Assembly: GCA_900770645.1 (NCBI GenBank)
Contig: CAAGKY010000178.1
Location: 1-37,884 of the forward strand
Reading direction: 5' to 3'
DNA length: 37,884 nt
From: Bacilli bacterium
GTDB lineage: Bacteria; Bacillota_I; Bacilli_A; ML615J-28; CAG-313
Shown here: piece by piece, positions 25,824 through 34,330 of the stretch
How the letters are laid out: each line of letters begins with the position of its first letter
Numbering within the stretch: the first letter of the stretch is position 1
The notes under the pieces: model-generated
Database searches by the model: none
Told to the model about the DNA's origin: nothing
What the model saw: only the letters and a program-made list of their open reading frames with translations
Program-made: the position numbers and the translations under genes

Positions 25824-27014
25824 ATGCTTATATTTTTTCAAGAGTTGATTTTACTTTTATTTCTTTGGTTCTTAAAAGTTATTGATGGTATTATGGAAAT
25901 CTTTTCTGCTATTGCAGGAGTAACTGATGTTACCTATCAAGGGAAAAGAGTTAATATTATTGAGTTTATAGTTGGTGACTCAACAGTTGGTACAATATTT
26001 TGGTGTGTATTTATTTTAGCAGTTGGACTTACTTGTATATTTACAATAGTTGCTCTAGTAAAGAATATGATAGCTAATAATAGAAATATTACAACTATTA
26101 TTGGAAAATTCTTTTTAGCACTACTTGGAACACTTGCAATGGTTGTTGTTGTAATACTTGGAATTTTAATATCTAATGCAATATTAGTATTAGTTTCAGA
26201 AATCTTTGAAATTGGTAACACAACAAAACTATCAAACTCAATATTTAATGCTTGTGTTGGTGACTGGGTAAATGGTTATTCAATTAATGAAATTAATGTT
26301 TCTACTCTTTCAGTTAGAAAAATCTTTGGTGATTATAATACTGCAGCATTTGGTATTTGGCCTACAAGTTGGAAAAATAATGGAATGGTTAATCCAGATA
26401 CATTCTTATATCTTCCTTCAATGATAGCATCAATTGGCTTAATGATTGCAATGGTAGTTGCTATTATAAATCTTGCTAAAAGAGTATATGAAATTGTATT
26501 ACTTTATATTGTCTTACCAGTTTCAATGTCTACAATTGCTATTGATGATGGAGCAAGATTTAAAATATGGAGAGAAACATTTATTACTAAAATTGTTTTA
26601 GCGTATGGTACTGTTTTTTCGGTTAATATCTTTATTCTAATTTTACCAATTATATCAAAGATGAAGATACCAGGAGTATCTAACTTTGCAAACTCAATGT
26701 TTTTAATATTTATGATAATTGGTGGAGCTTTAGTAATTCCTGCCGGTCAAACATTATTTGCAAGATTATTTGGACAAGCTGATGATATGCATGCAGGAGG
26801 TAGTTTCTTAAGAAGTGCTTTCTATGGATCTAGATTTGCGAGTGCTTTAACTTTTGGAACAGCAAGTAAAATTATTAGAGGAATTAGTGGAATGAGTAGA
26901 AGATTAAGCAAAAGAAATGAAAACAAGAAGAAAGAAAAACAAGATGAAAATGATAGATATGTTGAAGAAAAGAAAGATGAGGAATCAGAAGATACCGGAG
27001 GTGGGGGAGAATGA
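25824..27014 (+). CDS. Polytopic VirB6/TrbL-like channel protein (Mbov_0396-like)
   Basis: A 396-aa protein from ATG 25824 behind AAGGAG. About seven hydrophobic segments occur (near 5-27, 55-80, 92-128, 197-222, 228-245, 268-290, 300-325). A glycine/serine-rich segment (about 330-355) and a charged cytoplasmic tail ending in GGGGE follow. This matches VirB6/TrbL-type inner-membrane channel subunits and the polytopic protein next to pilin and VirB4 in mycoplasma ICEs. The segment between about 130 and 195 (GDWVNGYSINEINV) is probably an external loop. The stop overlaps the VirB4 start (ATGA), so the two are translationally coupled. Confidence 0.8.
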   Translation: MLIFFQELILLLFLWFLKVIDGIMEIFSAIAGVTDVTYQGKRVNIIEFIVGDSTVGTIFWCVFILAVGLTCIFTIVALVKNMIANNRNITTIIGKFFLALLGTLAMVVVVILGILISNAILVLVSEIFEIGNTTKLSNSIFNACVGDWVNGYSINEINVSTLSVRKIFGDYNTAAFGIWPTSWKNNGMVNPDTFLYLPSMIASIGLMIAMVVAIINLAKRVYEIVLLYIVLPVSMSTIAIDDGARFKIWRETFITKIVLAYGTVFSVNIFILILPIISKMKIPGVSNFANSMFLIFMIIGGALVIPAGQTLFARLFGQADDMHAGGSFLRSAFYGSRFASALTFGTASKIIRGISGMSRRLSKRNENKKKEKQDENDRYVEEKKDEESEDTGGGGE

Positions 27015-29641
27015 GAATAATTCCTAAAAAGATAAAAGTAAAAAATACAGTATGGAAGTGTTATTCAATGCCCGATATAATTGTTGCATTAATAGTATTT
27101 GCAATTATATTTATTGCTATTACAATGGATGCTTGGGTATTTGCAATTATTATGCTACTTATTTCAGTTATTATGTTTATGCCAACAAGTGATGGAATAT
27201 TTTATTCCTTCTTATATGAAAATATTAAGTTTATCTTTTCAAAGAAAAAGTATTCTAAAACATCTTCAAATGAAAAAGAAAATATTGATACTTTAGTTGC
27301 TTTAAAAAGTATTAAAGAAAATGGTGTTATTGAATATAATAATTCATATTTTGGAAGAGTTATAAAAATAGGACAAAAGAATTTTGGTATTGAAGATTTA
27401 GTAGAACAAAATGCAGATATTAATTACTTTGCAAGTGCTTTAAAACAACTAGATGGAAATCAATGTGCTGACATTGTGAAAATTGATAGACCTGTTAATT
27501 TAGATCATTTTTCTGAAGAACTGTTTGAAAGACTAACTGAAGTTAAAGAAAATGAATATGATATGTTTTTAAAAGAAATTAAAACTGAAATCTTAAGAGA
27601 AAGAATTGATAGAATTGACAGACTTAATAATATAAGAAAGAAATATTTATCAGACTTTTATATCGTTATCTATGGAAAGAATGAACTTGATTTAGATAAT
27701 GCAACAATTAATGTATCTAGTGAAATTAATAAGTGTGGAATAAGTACAAAGATTTTAGAAAGAAGAGATGTAGCTGTATTTTTAAAATACTCATATTCAA
27801 GAAACTTTGATGAAAGAGAAGTAAAGGATATTAGTGATGATGAGTTAGTTAACTGGATAAAACCAAACGAAGTTGAATTCTTTTCAAATCATTATGTCAT
27901 TGATGGAGTAGATGCAAGTTGTCTTGCAGTAAGTGATTTTCCGCTTCGTGTCAAAAATGCTTGGGGTAGTGAATTATTTAATATTCCAAACACTAAAGCA
28001 GTACTTCACTTTAAACCAGTAGAAAAATACAAAGCAATTAAAAGAATTGACAAATGTATTTCTGAAATGGAAACAAAAGAAATCATGAGTGAAAAAGCAA
28101 GTGAAGCTAACTCGGCAGAAATTCATAGAGAATCTATGAATAGCTTACTTGATAGTTTACAAGCTGAAAACGAAACTTTATTCGATGTAACATTAACAAT
28201 TACTGCATTTAATTATTTAGATGATTCTAACTATAAAAAGAATGTTAGACGTGCAATGTTACTTGGAAACTTTAGACCTTCAACTTTATATGGTTTACAA
28301 GTAGAAGGCTTTAAATCAGCTAACATTTCACCAATTTCAACTTTAACTCAACAAGAAAGAGGAATTAATAGTTCATCACTTGCTGCAGTATTTCCATTTG
28401 TAAGAACATTTGTTATGGATGAAGGTGGAATTATGCTTGGTGAAAATAAGAACAATAATTATCCATTTATCTTTAACTTATGGAAAAGAGGAAACCTTTA
28501 TCAAAACTCAAATGCAATGATAATTGGTAAAAGTGGAAGTGGTAAATCATTCTTCTTAAAGAGTTTAATTACAAATGAGTGGGCAAATAACACAAGAGTA
28601 ATTATTTGTGACCCAGAAGCAGAATACATCACTCTAACTAAAAACTTAAGTGGAAATGTAATAGATGTTGGTAATGCAAAAGAAGGAAGAATTAATCCAT
28701 TTCATATTTATAAAATCTTAACTGAAGATGGAACAAGAGCAGATCCAGTTGTAACCTTTAATACACATCTTAAGATGTTAGAGTCTTTCTTTAAGATAGT
28801 ATTAGTTGGTGCAAGTAATGATGTAATTGAGTTAATTAATAATTTAGTAGTAGAGGCATATGAGAAAAAAGGAATTGTGGAAACTACTGATTGTACTCAT
28901 TTACATGCAGAAGATTATCCAATATTTACTGACCTTTTAAATGTGTTAAAAGAAAAAGATACAACTAATTTAGACTCTCTAACTTTAAGAGATTTAAGAA
29001 CTGCAGAACTTTATTTACAAAAGTTTGTGAGTGGAAGATATTCTGATATTTGGAATGCACCATCAACTTTAGAAGTTGATTCAAGTTTAATTGATTTTAA
29101 CTTTCAATCATTATTTGCAAATAAGAATAATGTAGTTGCAAATGCACAAATGCTTTTAATTTTTAGATTTATTGAACAAGAAGTAATTAATGCAAGAGAG
29201 TTAAATAAAAATGGAAACAATTTAAGAACAATGATTGTTTGTGATGAAGCACACCTTTTCATTGATGCTAAATTTCCAATAGCACTTGATTTCTTTTATC
29301 AAATGAATAAAAGAATTAGAAAATATAATGGTTCATTTATTCCGGCTACTCAAAATATAGCAGACTGGAATGGAAATGAAGAGTTAAGAAGTAAGACTTC
29401 AACAATTCTAAAAAATAGTCAATATACATTTATTTTTAAACTATCAGCTCCAGACATGAAAGATGTACTTGATATTTATAAGGCAGGGGATAGTTTTAAT
29501 GATGAAGAACAAAGAATGATAATATCAGCTGTAACTGGACAAGTATTCTTTATTGGTTCAACTGAATTAAGAGCTGCAATAAAGATAACTACAGGTGATT
29601 ATGTAAAAAAACTTTTTGAACAAAATAGGGAGGATATGTAA
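27011..29641 (+). CDS. VirB4-type ATPase with fused VirB3/PrgI-like N-terminus
   Basis: An 876-aa protein. Residues 1-75 contain two TM helices (about 22-40 and 42-60) and the short charged N-terminus of PrgI/VirB3 proteins, so VirB3 appears fused to VirB4. The ATPase domain has Walker A GKSGSGKS (506-513), Walker B MIVCDEAHLF (D745, E746), and 'SFIPATQNIADW' downstream. VirB4 ATPases power assembly and substrate transfer in type IV secretion. Length and order (pilin, VirB6-like, VirB4) agree with the family. GGGAGG (29628-29633) near its 3' end is the SD of the next gene. Confidence 0.93.
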   Translation: MRIIPKKIKVKNTVWKCYSMPDIIVALIVFAIIFIAITMDAWVFAIIMLLISVIMFMPTSDGIFYSFLYENIKFIFSKKKYSKTSSNEKENIDTLVALKSIKENGVIEYNNSYFGRVIKIGQKNFGIEDLVEQNADINYFASALKQLDGNQCADIVKIDRPVNLDHFSEELFERLTEVKENEYDMFLKEIKTEILRERIDRIDRLNNIRKKYLSDFYIVIYGKNELDLDNATINVSSEINKCGISTKILERRDVAVFLKYSYSRNFDEREVKDISDDELVNWIKPNEVEFFSNHYVIDGVDASCLAVSDFPLRVKNAWGSELFNIPNTKAVLHFKPVEKYKAIKRIDKCISEMETKEIMSEKASEANSAEIHRESMNSLLDSLQAENETLFDVTLTITAFNYLDDSNYKKNVRRAMLLGNFRPSTLYGLQVEGFKSANISPISTLTQQERGINSSSLAAVFPFVRTFVMDEGGIMLGENKNNNYPFIFNLWKRGNLYQNSNAMIIGKSGSGKSFFLKSLITNEWANNTRVIICDPEAEYITLTKNLSGNVIDVGNAKEGRINPFHIYKILTEDGTRADPVVTFNTHLKMLESFFKIVLVGASNDVIELINNLVVEAYEKKGIVETTDCTHLHAEDYPIFTDLLNVLKEKDTTNLDSLTLRDLRTAELYLQKFVSGRYSDIWNAPSTLEVDSSLIDFNFQSLFANKNNVVANAQMLLIFRFIEQEVINARELNKNGNNLRTMIVCDEAHLFIDAKFPIALDFFYQMNKRIRKYNGSFIPATQNIADWNGNEELRSKTSTILKNSQYTFIFKLSAPDMKDVLDIYKAGDSFNDEEQRMIISAVTGQVFFIGSTELRAAIKITTGDYVKKLFEQNREDM

Positions 29642-29643
29642 TT

Positions 29644-32600
29644 TTGAAAAAAGTATTAAGAGGTTTATTTTTATCATTGTTTTTAACACTGGCTTTAATT
29701 ACCAATGTAGTGATTAGACCAAATTGTGTAGAAGTAAGTGCTGCTTCTACAAACAAATATATTTTAAATATGGATTATACTGAAACTTATAGTTCGTATG
29801 GAATGAGTACTCCACAAGTAACATCTGGTACATCAACAACACTTACTTTTGGTGGACATAATGAAAGATCATTAGAATTATACATTTATGGTTCATCTCA
29901 TACATCAACTGTAGAAACTGCAAATAGTGGTCATAGATTTGATTTTAATGATATTACAATAGCAGTTGAAACTGATTATAGTATTAAGAGAACAAATCAG
30001 ATTAATTCATATTCAGTAAGAAATGTAAATGGTACAGTTGTTGCAAGTAGTACAACTGCATCTCAACCTACAACTTTATATAGTGGAAATTTAGAAGATG
30101 GATCTTACTATATTAATTTAGTTTGGTATGGACAAGATTATTTTACAAGTTATCCTAATTATACTCAACAATCAGCCACATTTTCAATTACTTATTCATT
30201 CCAAGTTGATGGTAATGCTCCAGTAATAACTGGTGCATCTACATCTAAAACTTATTATGAAACAAGTGATTTTGAAGTGTCAGCCACAGACTCAGGAAGT
30301 GGACTTAAAAACTTATATATTAAAAATCCTAATGCAACTAGTTTTACTGCATGCCCTAATCCATGTCAAATAACAAATGGGATTAATGGTTTATATTCGT
30401 TTTATGCAGTAGATAATAGTGGAAACGAAAGTGAAATCCATTATGTTTATTATGATGAAACACCGCCTACAGGAGTAATTACTAATTCAAAAGGAACAAC
30501 TATTTCATCATCTTATACAAATGCTCAATTCTTTTATAGTGCAACAGATGCAGATAGTGGAGTAAAAAGTATCGAATGGAAAACTCCATTAGATAATGTT
30601 TGGCAAGATTATCCAACTGAGGTACTAACTCTTGTTTCTACTAATGGAACTTATTATTTTAGAACAAGAGATAATGCAGGAAACTATTCGTCTATTAAAA
30701 CTATGAATTATGATACTAAAGCACCAACGATGACACTTTATACTGAAAGTGGAGTTATTGCAAATGGATCTGTTGTCAGTGGAGAATATATTTATTATTC
30801 CGCAAATGGAACAGGAACTGGAGTAAGGAGTGCTTATGTCTTAATGCCAGGAGCAACAAGTTATGTTGCTGCAAGTACTTCAACTCAATATCTAGCAAGT
30901 GGTAAATATTCGTTCTATTGTTATGATTATGCAGGAAATCGTTCATCAACATACTCAGTAACGCTTGATAATGAATCACCGATTTTATCTGTAGAAGGAG
31001 CTACTTTTGGAACAACTACTCAATTTGAATTTAGGGTAACTGCAGAGGATGATAGTGTTTGTGAACTTTATTATAAAGGTCCAAATGATTTAGATTACCG
31101 AGTTTCTAGTAATAATTATGTTGATATAACTTATGATATGGATGAGGGAACTTATTACTTTTATGCAGTTGACCAATTTGGAAATAGAAGTGGAGAAAAG
31201 TCTATTGAATTTTCACAAGCCGCTCCAGAGATTTTAATTCAGTATGATGAAGAAACCAATCATTATATGCTTACTTGGTTTGATAATACTTATACAGTAG
31301 GTGTTAATGGAATGGAATATTTTAGTGGTGGTAAGTTAACTGAAGAAGGAGATTATGAAATTGTTGTTATTGCACAAAATGGAAAGACAACAACATATAA
31401 TGTTACTATTGACCACAAATGGGTAATTACTGGTTGGGTAGAAGCAACATGTCAAGCTGAAGGTTATTCTATTAATGAATGTCTTACTTGTGATGGAGTC
31501 ATTTACGGAAACTGGACTGGAATTGGTGACCACATTCCAGAAGTAATTGATGTAGTAGAACCAACTTGTGAAGAGGATGGATACACTTTATATCAGTGTG
31601 AGTATTGTTTATCTCAATGGAAAAGTGATTATGTAGAGGCATTAGAACATGAATTTTATGTTGCTGGAAGTGTTGCTGCTACTTGTCAAGCAGAAGGTTA
31701 CACTATTAATAAATGTAAAAACTGTGATGTAGTTATTAATGGTAACTGGACTGGAATAGGAGACCATGTACCAGTAGTAATTGAGGTTGTTGCTCCAACT
31801 TGTGAAGAAGATGGTTATACTTTATATCATTGTGATTATTGTCTTACACAATGGAAAAGTAATTATGTAGATGCAATAGATCATGAGTTTTATGTTGCAG
31901 GAAGTGTTGAAGCAACTTGCCAACAAGAAGGATATACAATTAATAAATGTAAACATTGTGGAGTAGTTATTAATGGTAACTGGACTGGAATTGGAGACCA
32001 TAATAAAACTGAAAAAGAAGTTGTAAATCCTACGTGTTCATCACAAGGTTATACATTATATTTTTGTGATATTTGCTTTGCTGAATGGAAAGGAGACTAT
32101 ATAGATGCACTTCCTCATAATTATAAAGAAACTACTTATGAAGCAAATTGTATGAATAAAGGATATACTCATTATGAGTGTTTAGATTGTGGATATTCAT
32201 ATGATGATAATTATGTTGATGCTTTAGGACATGATTATGAAATAACTAATAAAGTAGGTAGTTGTGAAGAAGAAGGAAGTATTACTTATAAATGTATTCT
32301 ATGTGGATATACATATTCAGAAAGTGTTGGATTTGGTAGTCATAGTTATTTAACTACAACAGTCACACCTACATGTTTAGATAAAGGATATACTCAATAT
32401 GAGTGTTCTTTATGTGGTAATATTTATTATGATAATTATGTAAGTGCAACTGGTCATAACTATATAAAAACTGTAGTTGATCCAACTTGTACAACTAATG
32501 GATATACTGAATATGAATGTAGTTATTGTGGTGACTCATATCAAAATAATACCACTTTAGCAATAGGACACAAGTATATAGAAACTAATCGTGAACCAAC

Positions 32601-33153
32601 TTGTACTAAAAGTGGAGGAACATTTTATTGTTGTATGTTTTGCTCAAGTGAATATCAAACTAATGAAATTTTACCAGTTGGACATGTTTATGAAACTGAA
32701 ATATTAAAAGAATCAGACTGTATTCATGAAGGAAAAAGAAGATATTATTGTCCAAAATGTGGTGATGAATATGAAATCATAATTCCTGCAACTGGTCATA
32801 ATTATCAACTTATAAATGAAAATAATAAAAATGGTGTAGTGGAAAGAACATATAAATGTAGTGATTGTGGTGATAATTATAGTGAAGCACTTGGAGATCA
32901 ATATGATAAAGTTGCTACTTATGTTATTGATTTAGTTAATAAATATAATCCTTATATTGTATATGTTTTTACTGCAACTGCAGGACTTTGGAGTATTGGA
33001 ATGGGTGTAGCATATGCTGTTGCACAAAAGAATGAAGACAAAGTAAAAGCTAAAAAAATGCTAGTAAATTACATAATTGGTATTGTTGCAATCTTTGTAA
33101 TTTTAGTTGCATTGCCTTATTTAGTTAAAGGAATTGCGATTTTATTAAGTTAA
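29644..33153 (+). CDS. Giant surface protein with Ig-like and C..CxxC..GH repeats fused to a pilin-like C-terminus
   Basis: An 1169-aa protein from TTG 29644, 10 nt after GGGAGG. A signal peptide ends near SAA (residues 32-34). A beta-rich N-domain (about 36-185) precedes four Ig-like domains (about 186-588, each with 'Y.fya.D..GN.S'). Twelve C..CxxC..H repeats and a thirteenth degenerate one run from about 590 to 1087, the first six arranged as three 78-aa pairs. Residues 1102-1169 form two TM helices with a KNEDKVKAKKM loop. Segment 1128-1147 is identical at 11 of 20 positions to residues 54-73 of the pilin at 25454. So the ectodomain sits on a VirB2-like membrane anchor. It may cap or decorate the conjugative conduit, or contact recipient cells; both are inferences. 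It ends the transfer operon. Confidence 0.8.
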   Translation: MKKVLRGLFLSLFLTLALITNVVIRPNCVEVSAASTNKYILNMDYTETYSSYGMSTPQVTSGTSTTLTFGGHNERSLELYIYGSSHTSTVETANSGHRFDFNDITIAVETDYSIKRTNQINSYSVRNVNGTVVASSTTASQPTTLYSGNLEDGSYYINLVWYGQDYFTSYPNYTQQSATFSITYSFQVDGNAPVITGASTSKTYYETSDFEVSATDSGSGLKNLYIKNPNATSFTACPNPCQITNGINGLYSFYAVDNSGNESEIHYVYYDETPPTGVITNSKGTTISSSYTNAQFFYSATDADSGVKSIEWKTPLDNVWQDYPTEVLTLVSTNGTYYFRTRDNAGNYSSIKTMNYDTKAPTMTLYTESGVIANGSVVSGEYIYYSANGTGTGVRSAYVLMPGATSYVAASTSTQYLASGKYSFYCYDYAGNRSSTYSVTLDNESPILSVEGATFGTTTQFEFRVTAEDDSVCELYYKGPNDLDYRVSSNNYVDITYDMDEGTYYFYAVDQFGNRSGEKSIEFSQAAPEILIQYDEETNHYMLTWFDNTYTVGVNGMEYFSGGKLTEEGDYEIVVIAQNGKTTTYNVTIDHKWVITGWVEATCQAEGYSINECLTCDGVIYGNWTGIGDHIPEVIDVVEPTCEEDGYTLYQCEYCLSQWKSDYVEALEHEFYVAGSVAATCQAEGYTINKCKNCDVVINGNWTGIGDHVPVVIEVVAPTCEEDGYTLYHCDYCLTQWKSNYVDAIDHEFYVAGSVEATCQQEGYTINKCKHCGVVINGNWTGIGDHNKTEKEVVNPTCSSQGYTLYFCDICFAEWKGDYIDALPHNYKETTYEANCMNKGYTHYECLDCGYSYDDNYVDALGHDYEITNKVGSCEEEGSITYKCILCGYTYSESVGFGSHSYLTTTVTPTCLDKGYTQYECSLCGNIYYDNYVSATGHNYIKTVVDPTCTTNGYTEYECSYCGDSYQNNTTLAIGHKYIETNREPTCTKSGGTFYCCMFCSSEYQTNEILPVGHVYETEILKESDCIHEGKRRYYCPKCGDEYEIIIPATGHNYQLINENNKNGVVERTYKCSDCGDNYSEALGDQYDKVATYVIDLVNKYNPYIVYVFTATAGLWSIGMGVAYAVAQKNEDKVKAKKMLVNYIIGIVAIFVILVALPYLVKGIAILLS
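31441..32142 (+). repeat. Three tandem 234-bp repeats inside the giant surface gene
   Basis: Units start at 31441, 31675 and 31909 and each encodes 78 residues (two C..CxxC..H modules). 'TGTCAAGC..AAGGTTA' and 'AACTGGACTGGAAT' recur at the same phase. The similarity at DNA level points to recent duplication and possible copy-number change. Confidence 0.75.
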
Positions 33154-33172
33154 AAAATATTTAACATAATGC

Positions 33173-33201
33173 TTGACTTTATCGTGCTATCACGATATAA
33201 T
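33173..33201 (+). promoter_or_regulatory. Strong promoter with an operator-like inverted repeat in its spacer
   Basis: TTGACT (33173-33178), a 17-nt spacer and TATAAT (33196-33201). The spacer holds TATCGTG (33180-33186) and CACGATA (33191-33197), an exact dyad with a 4-nt centre. A repressor bound here would block RNA polymerase. It would drive tnpV and the small genes up to the terminator at 34180. Confidence 0.75.
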
Positions 33202-33232
33202 ATAAGTGTAGAAAGGATGATAGGTGAAAACT

Positions 33233-33598
33233 ATGAAAAATAAAGAAATTTTAAGAAAAGTAGAAGCTAATGAAGGGCTAACAGTAGAGGAAATAATCCT
33301 TTATCAAAATGAAGTTAAACCTGTTAAACATGTCTATGGAAAGTATGGAACACTTGCTAAAAAATATTTAGAAGAGCATAATTTTGGAAAGTATTTATCA
33401 CTGGGTGGTGACTTACCGTCTTACTTGCATAACATAGACAAGCAAGCTGATGAGATTTATGAAGTAATGTATAAAAACCTATCAGCTAAACCTGAAAACA
33501 AAAAGACAGAAGATTTCTTAAAAAATGTGCAAATTGAGAATTCAATTCAAAAAGAAATTGAAGAAGTCATATTAAATGAATTAGTATATGTAGAATAG
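33233..33598 (+). CDS. tnpV: TnpV-family protein
   Basis: I choose ATG 33233, with AGGTG 7 nt upstream, giving 121 residues; an in-frame GTG at 33224 is also possible, with GAAAGGATG ahead of it. 'YGKYGTLAKKYLEEHN' followed by 'LPSYLHNIDKQADEIYEVM' and a C-terminal charged helix ending in 'ILNELVYVE' match TnpV, found next to serine recombinases in Tn4451-like mobilisable elements. Its function is not established; association with excision or transfer is inferred from gene neighbourhood. It is the first gene after the operator-bearing promoter. Confidence 0.7.
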   Translation: MKNKEILRKVEANEGLTVEEIILYQNEVKPVKHVYGKYGTLAKKYLEEHNFGKYLSLGGDLPSYLHNIDKQADEIYEVMYKNLSAKPENKKTEDFLKNVQIENSIQKEIEEVILNELVYVE

Positions 33599-33612
33599 GA
33601 GAAATTTAAAAA

Positions 33613-33822
33613 ATGGAAATCGCAGTAATAGATCAAGTAGATACTTTAGAAAAACTACACGAAATTAGATACAGACTAGGGAATGAATTTTGTTCACCAC
33701 ATGAAATGGACATATATTTATTAGCAGTAGAGATTGTGGATAAAGAAATAACTTCAGTAATAGCTGAATTAAAAAAACTAGTTAATAAAGATGAAGGAGA
33801 AGAAAAAAATGAAAGTAATTAA
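33613..33822 (+). CDS. Small hypothetical protein
   Basis: A 69-aa protein at ATG 33613 with TAGGAG (33597-33602) ahead of it. Predominantly helical and charged (EKLHEIRYRLGNEF, YLLAVEIVDKEITSVIAELKKL), ending in an acidic lysine-rich tail. No family recognised. It overlaps the next small ORF by 14 nt and belongs to the tnpV unit. Confidence 0.6.
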   Translation: MEIAVIDQVDTLEKLHEIRYRLGNEFCSPHEMDIYLLAVEIVDKEITSVIAELKKLVNKDEGEEKNESN

Positions 33823-33925
33823 AGCATTAGGATTTATAAGTAAAATTGGAATTATGTGTGTAGCAATAGTTTGTAATATTATATTAAATATAGCAACATT
33901 ATTTGTAAGTGCAATAGTAAAATAG
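33809..33925 (+). CDS. 38-aa single-TM peptide
   Basis: ATG 33809 follows AAGGAG (33794-33799) and the frame runs to TAG 33923-33925. The product has a short basic N-terminus and one long hydrophobic helix (about 9-37). It overlaps the upstream gene and ends 12 nt before the next start. The good SD and tight packing support translation; size and hydrophobicity are those of small membrane peptides. Function unknown. Confidence 0.55.
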   Translation: MKVIKALGFISKIGIMCVAIVCNIILNIATLFVSAIVK

Positions 33926-33937
33926 GAGGAATAAGTT

Positions 33938-34171
33938 ATGCCAAGAAAAGAAGATACACCACTAAGAAATGCTAGAAGAAGTTATGAAGAAAGAAATAAG
34001 GAAGAAAGATTAAAAGCTACTACTCAATTTAATACTAGACTTCCAAAAGAAAAGTATGATGAGATAAATGAGTTTCTTGAAAAACATAATATTAGAAAAA
34101 TTGACTTAATTTATGCAGGCTATGAAGCGTTAAAAGAAACTTGTCGCAATTTGTCGAATAGCACTAAATAG
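33938..34171 (+). CDS. Ribbon-helix-helix-like DNA-binding protein
   Basis: A 77-aa protein with AGGAGG (33924-33929) 8 nt before ATG 33938. A basic N-terminal arm (about 1-27) is followed by 'ATTQFNTRLPKEKYDEINEFLEKHNIRKIDLIYAGYEAL', which reads as the beta strand, two helices and loop of an Arc/MetJ-type RHH protein. It is the last gene before a terminator. It may bind the AAACGTATA cluster or the TATCGTG/CACGATA operator nearby and so regulate this module; the target is inferred from position. Confidence 0.65.
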   Translation: MPRKEDTPLRNARRSYEERNKEERLKATTQFNTRLPKEKYDEINEFLEKHNIRKIDLIYAGYEALKETCRNLSNSTK

Positions 34172-34179
34172 CTTGATTT

Positions 34180-34201
34180 AGGGGAGATGAAATCCCCTTT
34201 T
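34180..34201 (+). terminator. Rho-independent terminator of the tnpV unit
   Basis: AGGGGA (34180-34185) pairs with TCCCCT (34193-34198) around a 7-nt loop, followed by TTTA. Short but GC-rich for this DNA, and just after the RHH gene stop. Confidence 0.7.
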
Positions 34202-34262
34202 ATTGACCAATTATAGTTAAGGCTCTTGTAGAAGGCTACTATATGGGAGACATCAAAAAGAT

Positions 34263-34330
34263 GGAAACGTATAGTAGAATATACAAAAAAATATACGTTT
34301 CCACAACATTTAAAAGGAGGTAAACGTATA
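34263..34330. repeat. AAACGTATA repeat cluster before the recombinase genes
   Basis: GGAAACGTATA (34263-34273) and TATACGTTTCC (34292-34302) are an exact 11-bp inverted pair. A third copy, TAAACGTATA (34321-34330), lies between the SD and the apparent start of the next ORF. The arrangement suits a regulator covering both promoter and ribosome site, or a recombination/excisionase site. Confidence 0.6.

Noticed and set aside
31441..32142. Regular repeats that might be a CRISPR-like array
   Set aside because: The units are coding, 234 bp, in phase and without spacers; they encode protein repeats.
307..33153. Mollicute code in which TGA encodes tryptophan
   Set aside because: Genes end at TGA in overlapping ATGA junctions, and tryptophans are encoded by TGG throughout.
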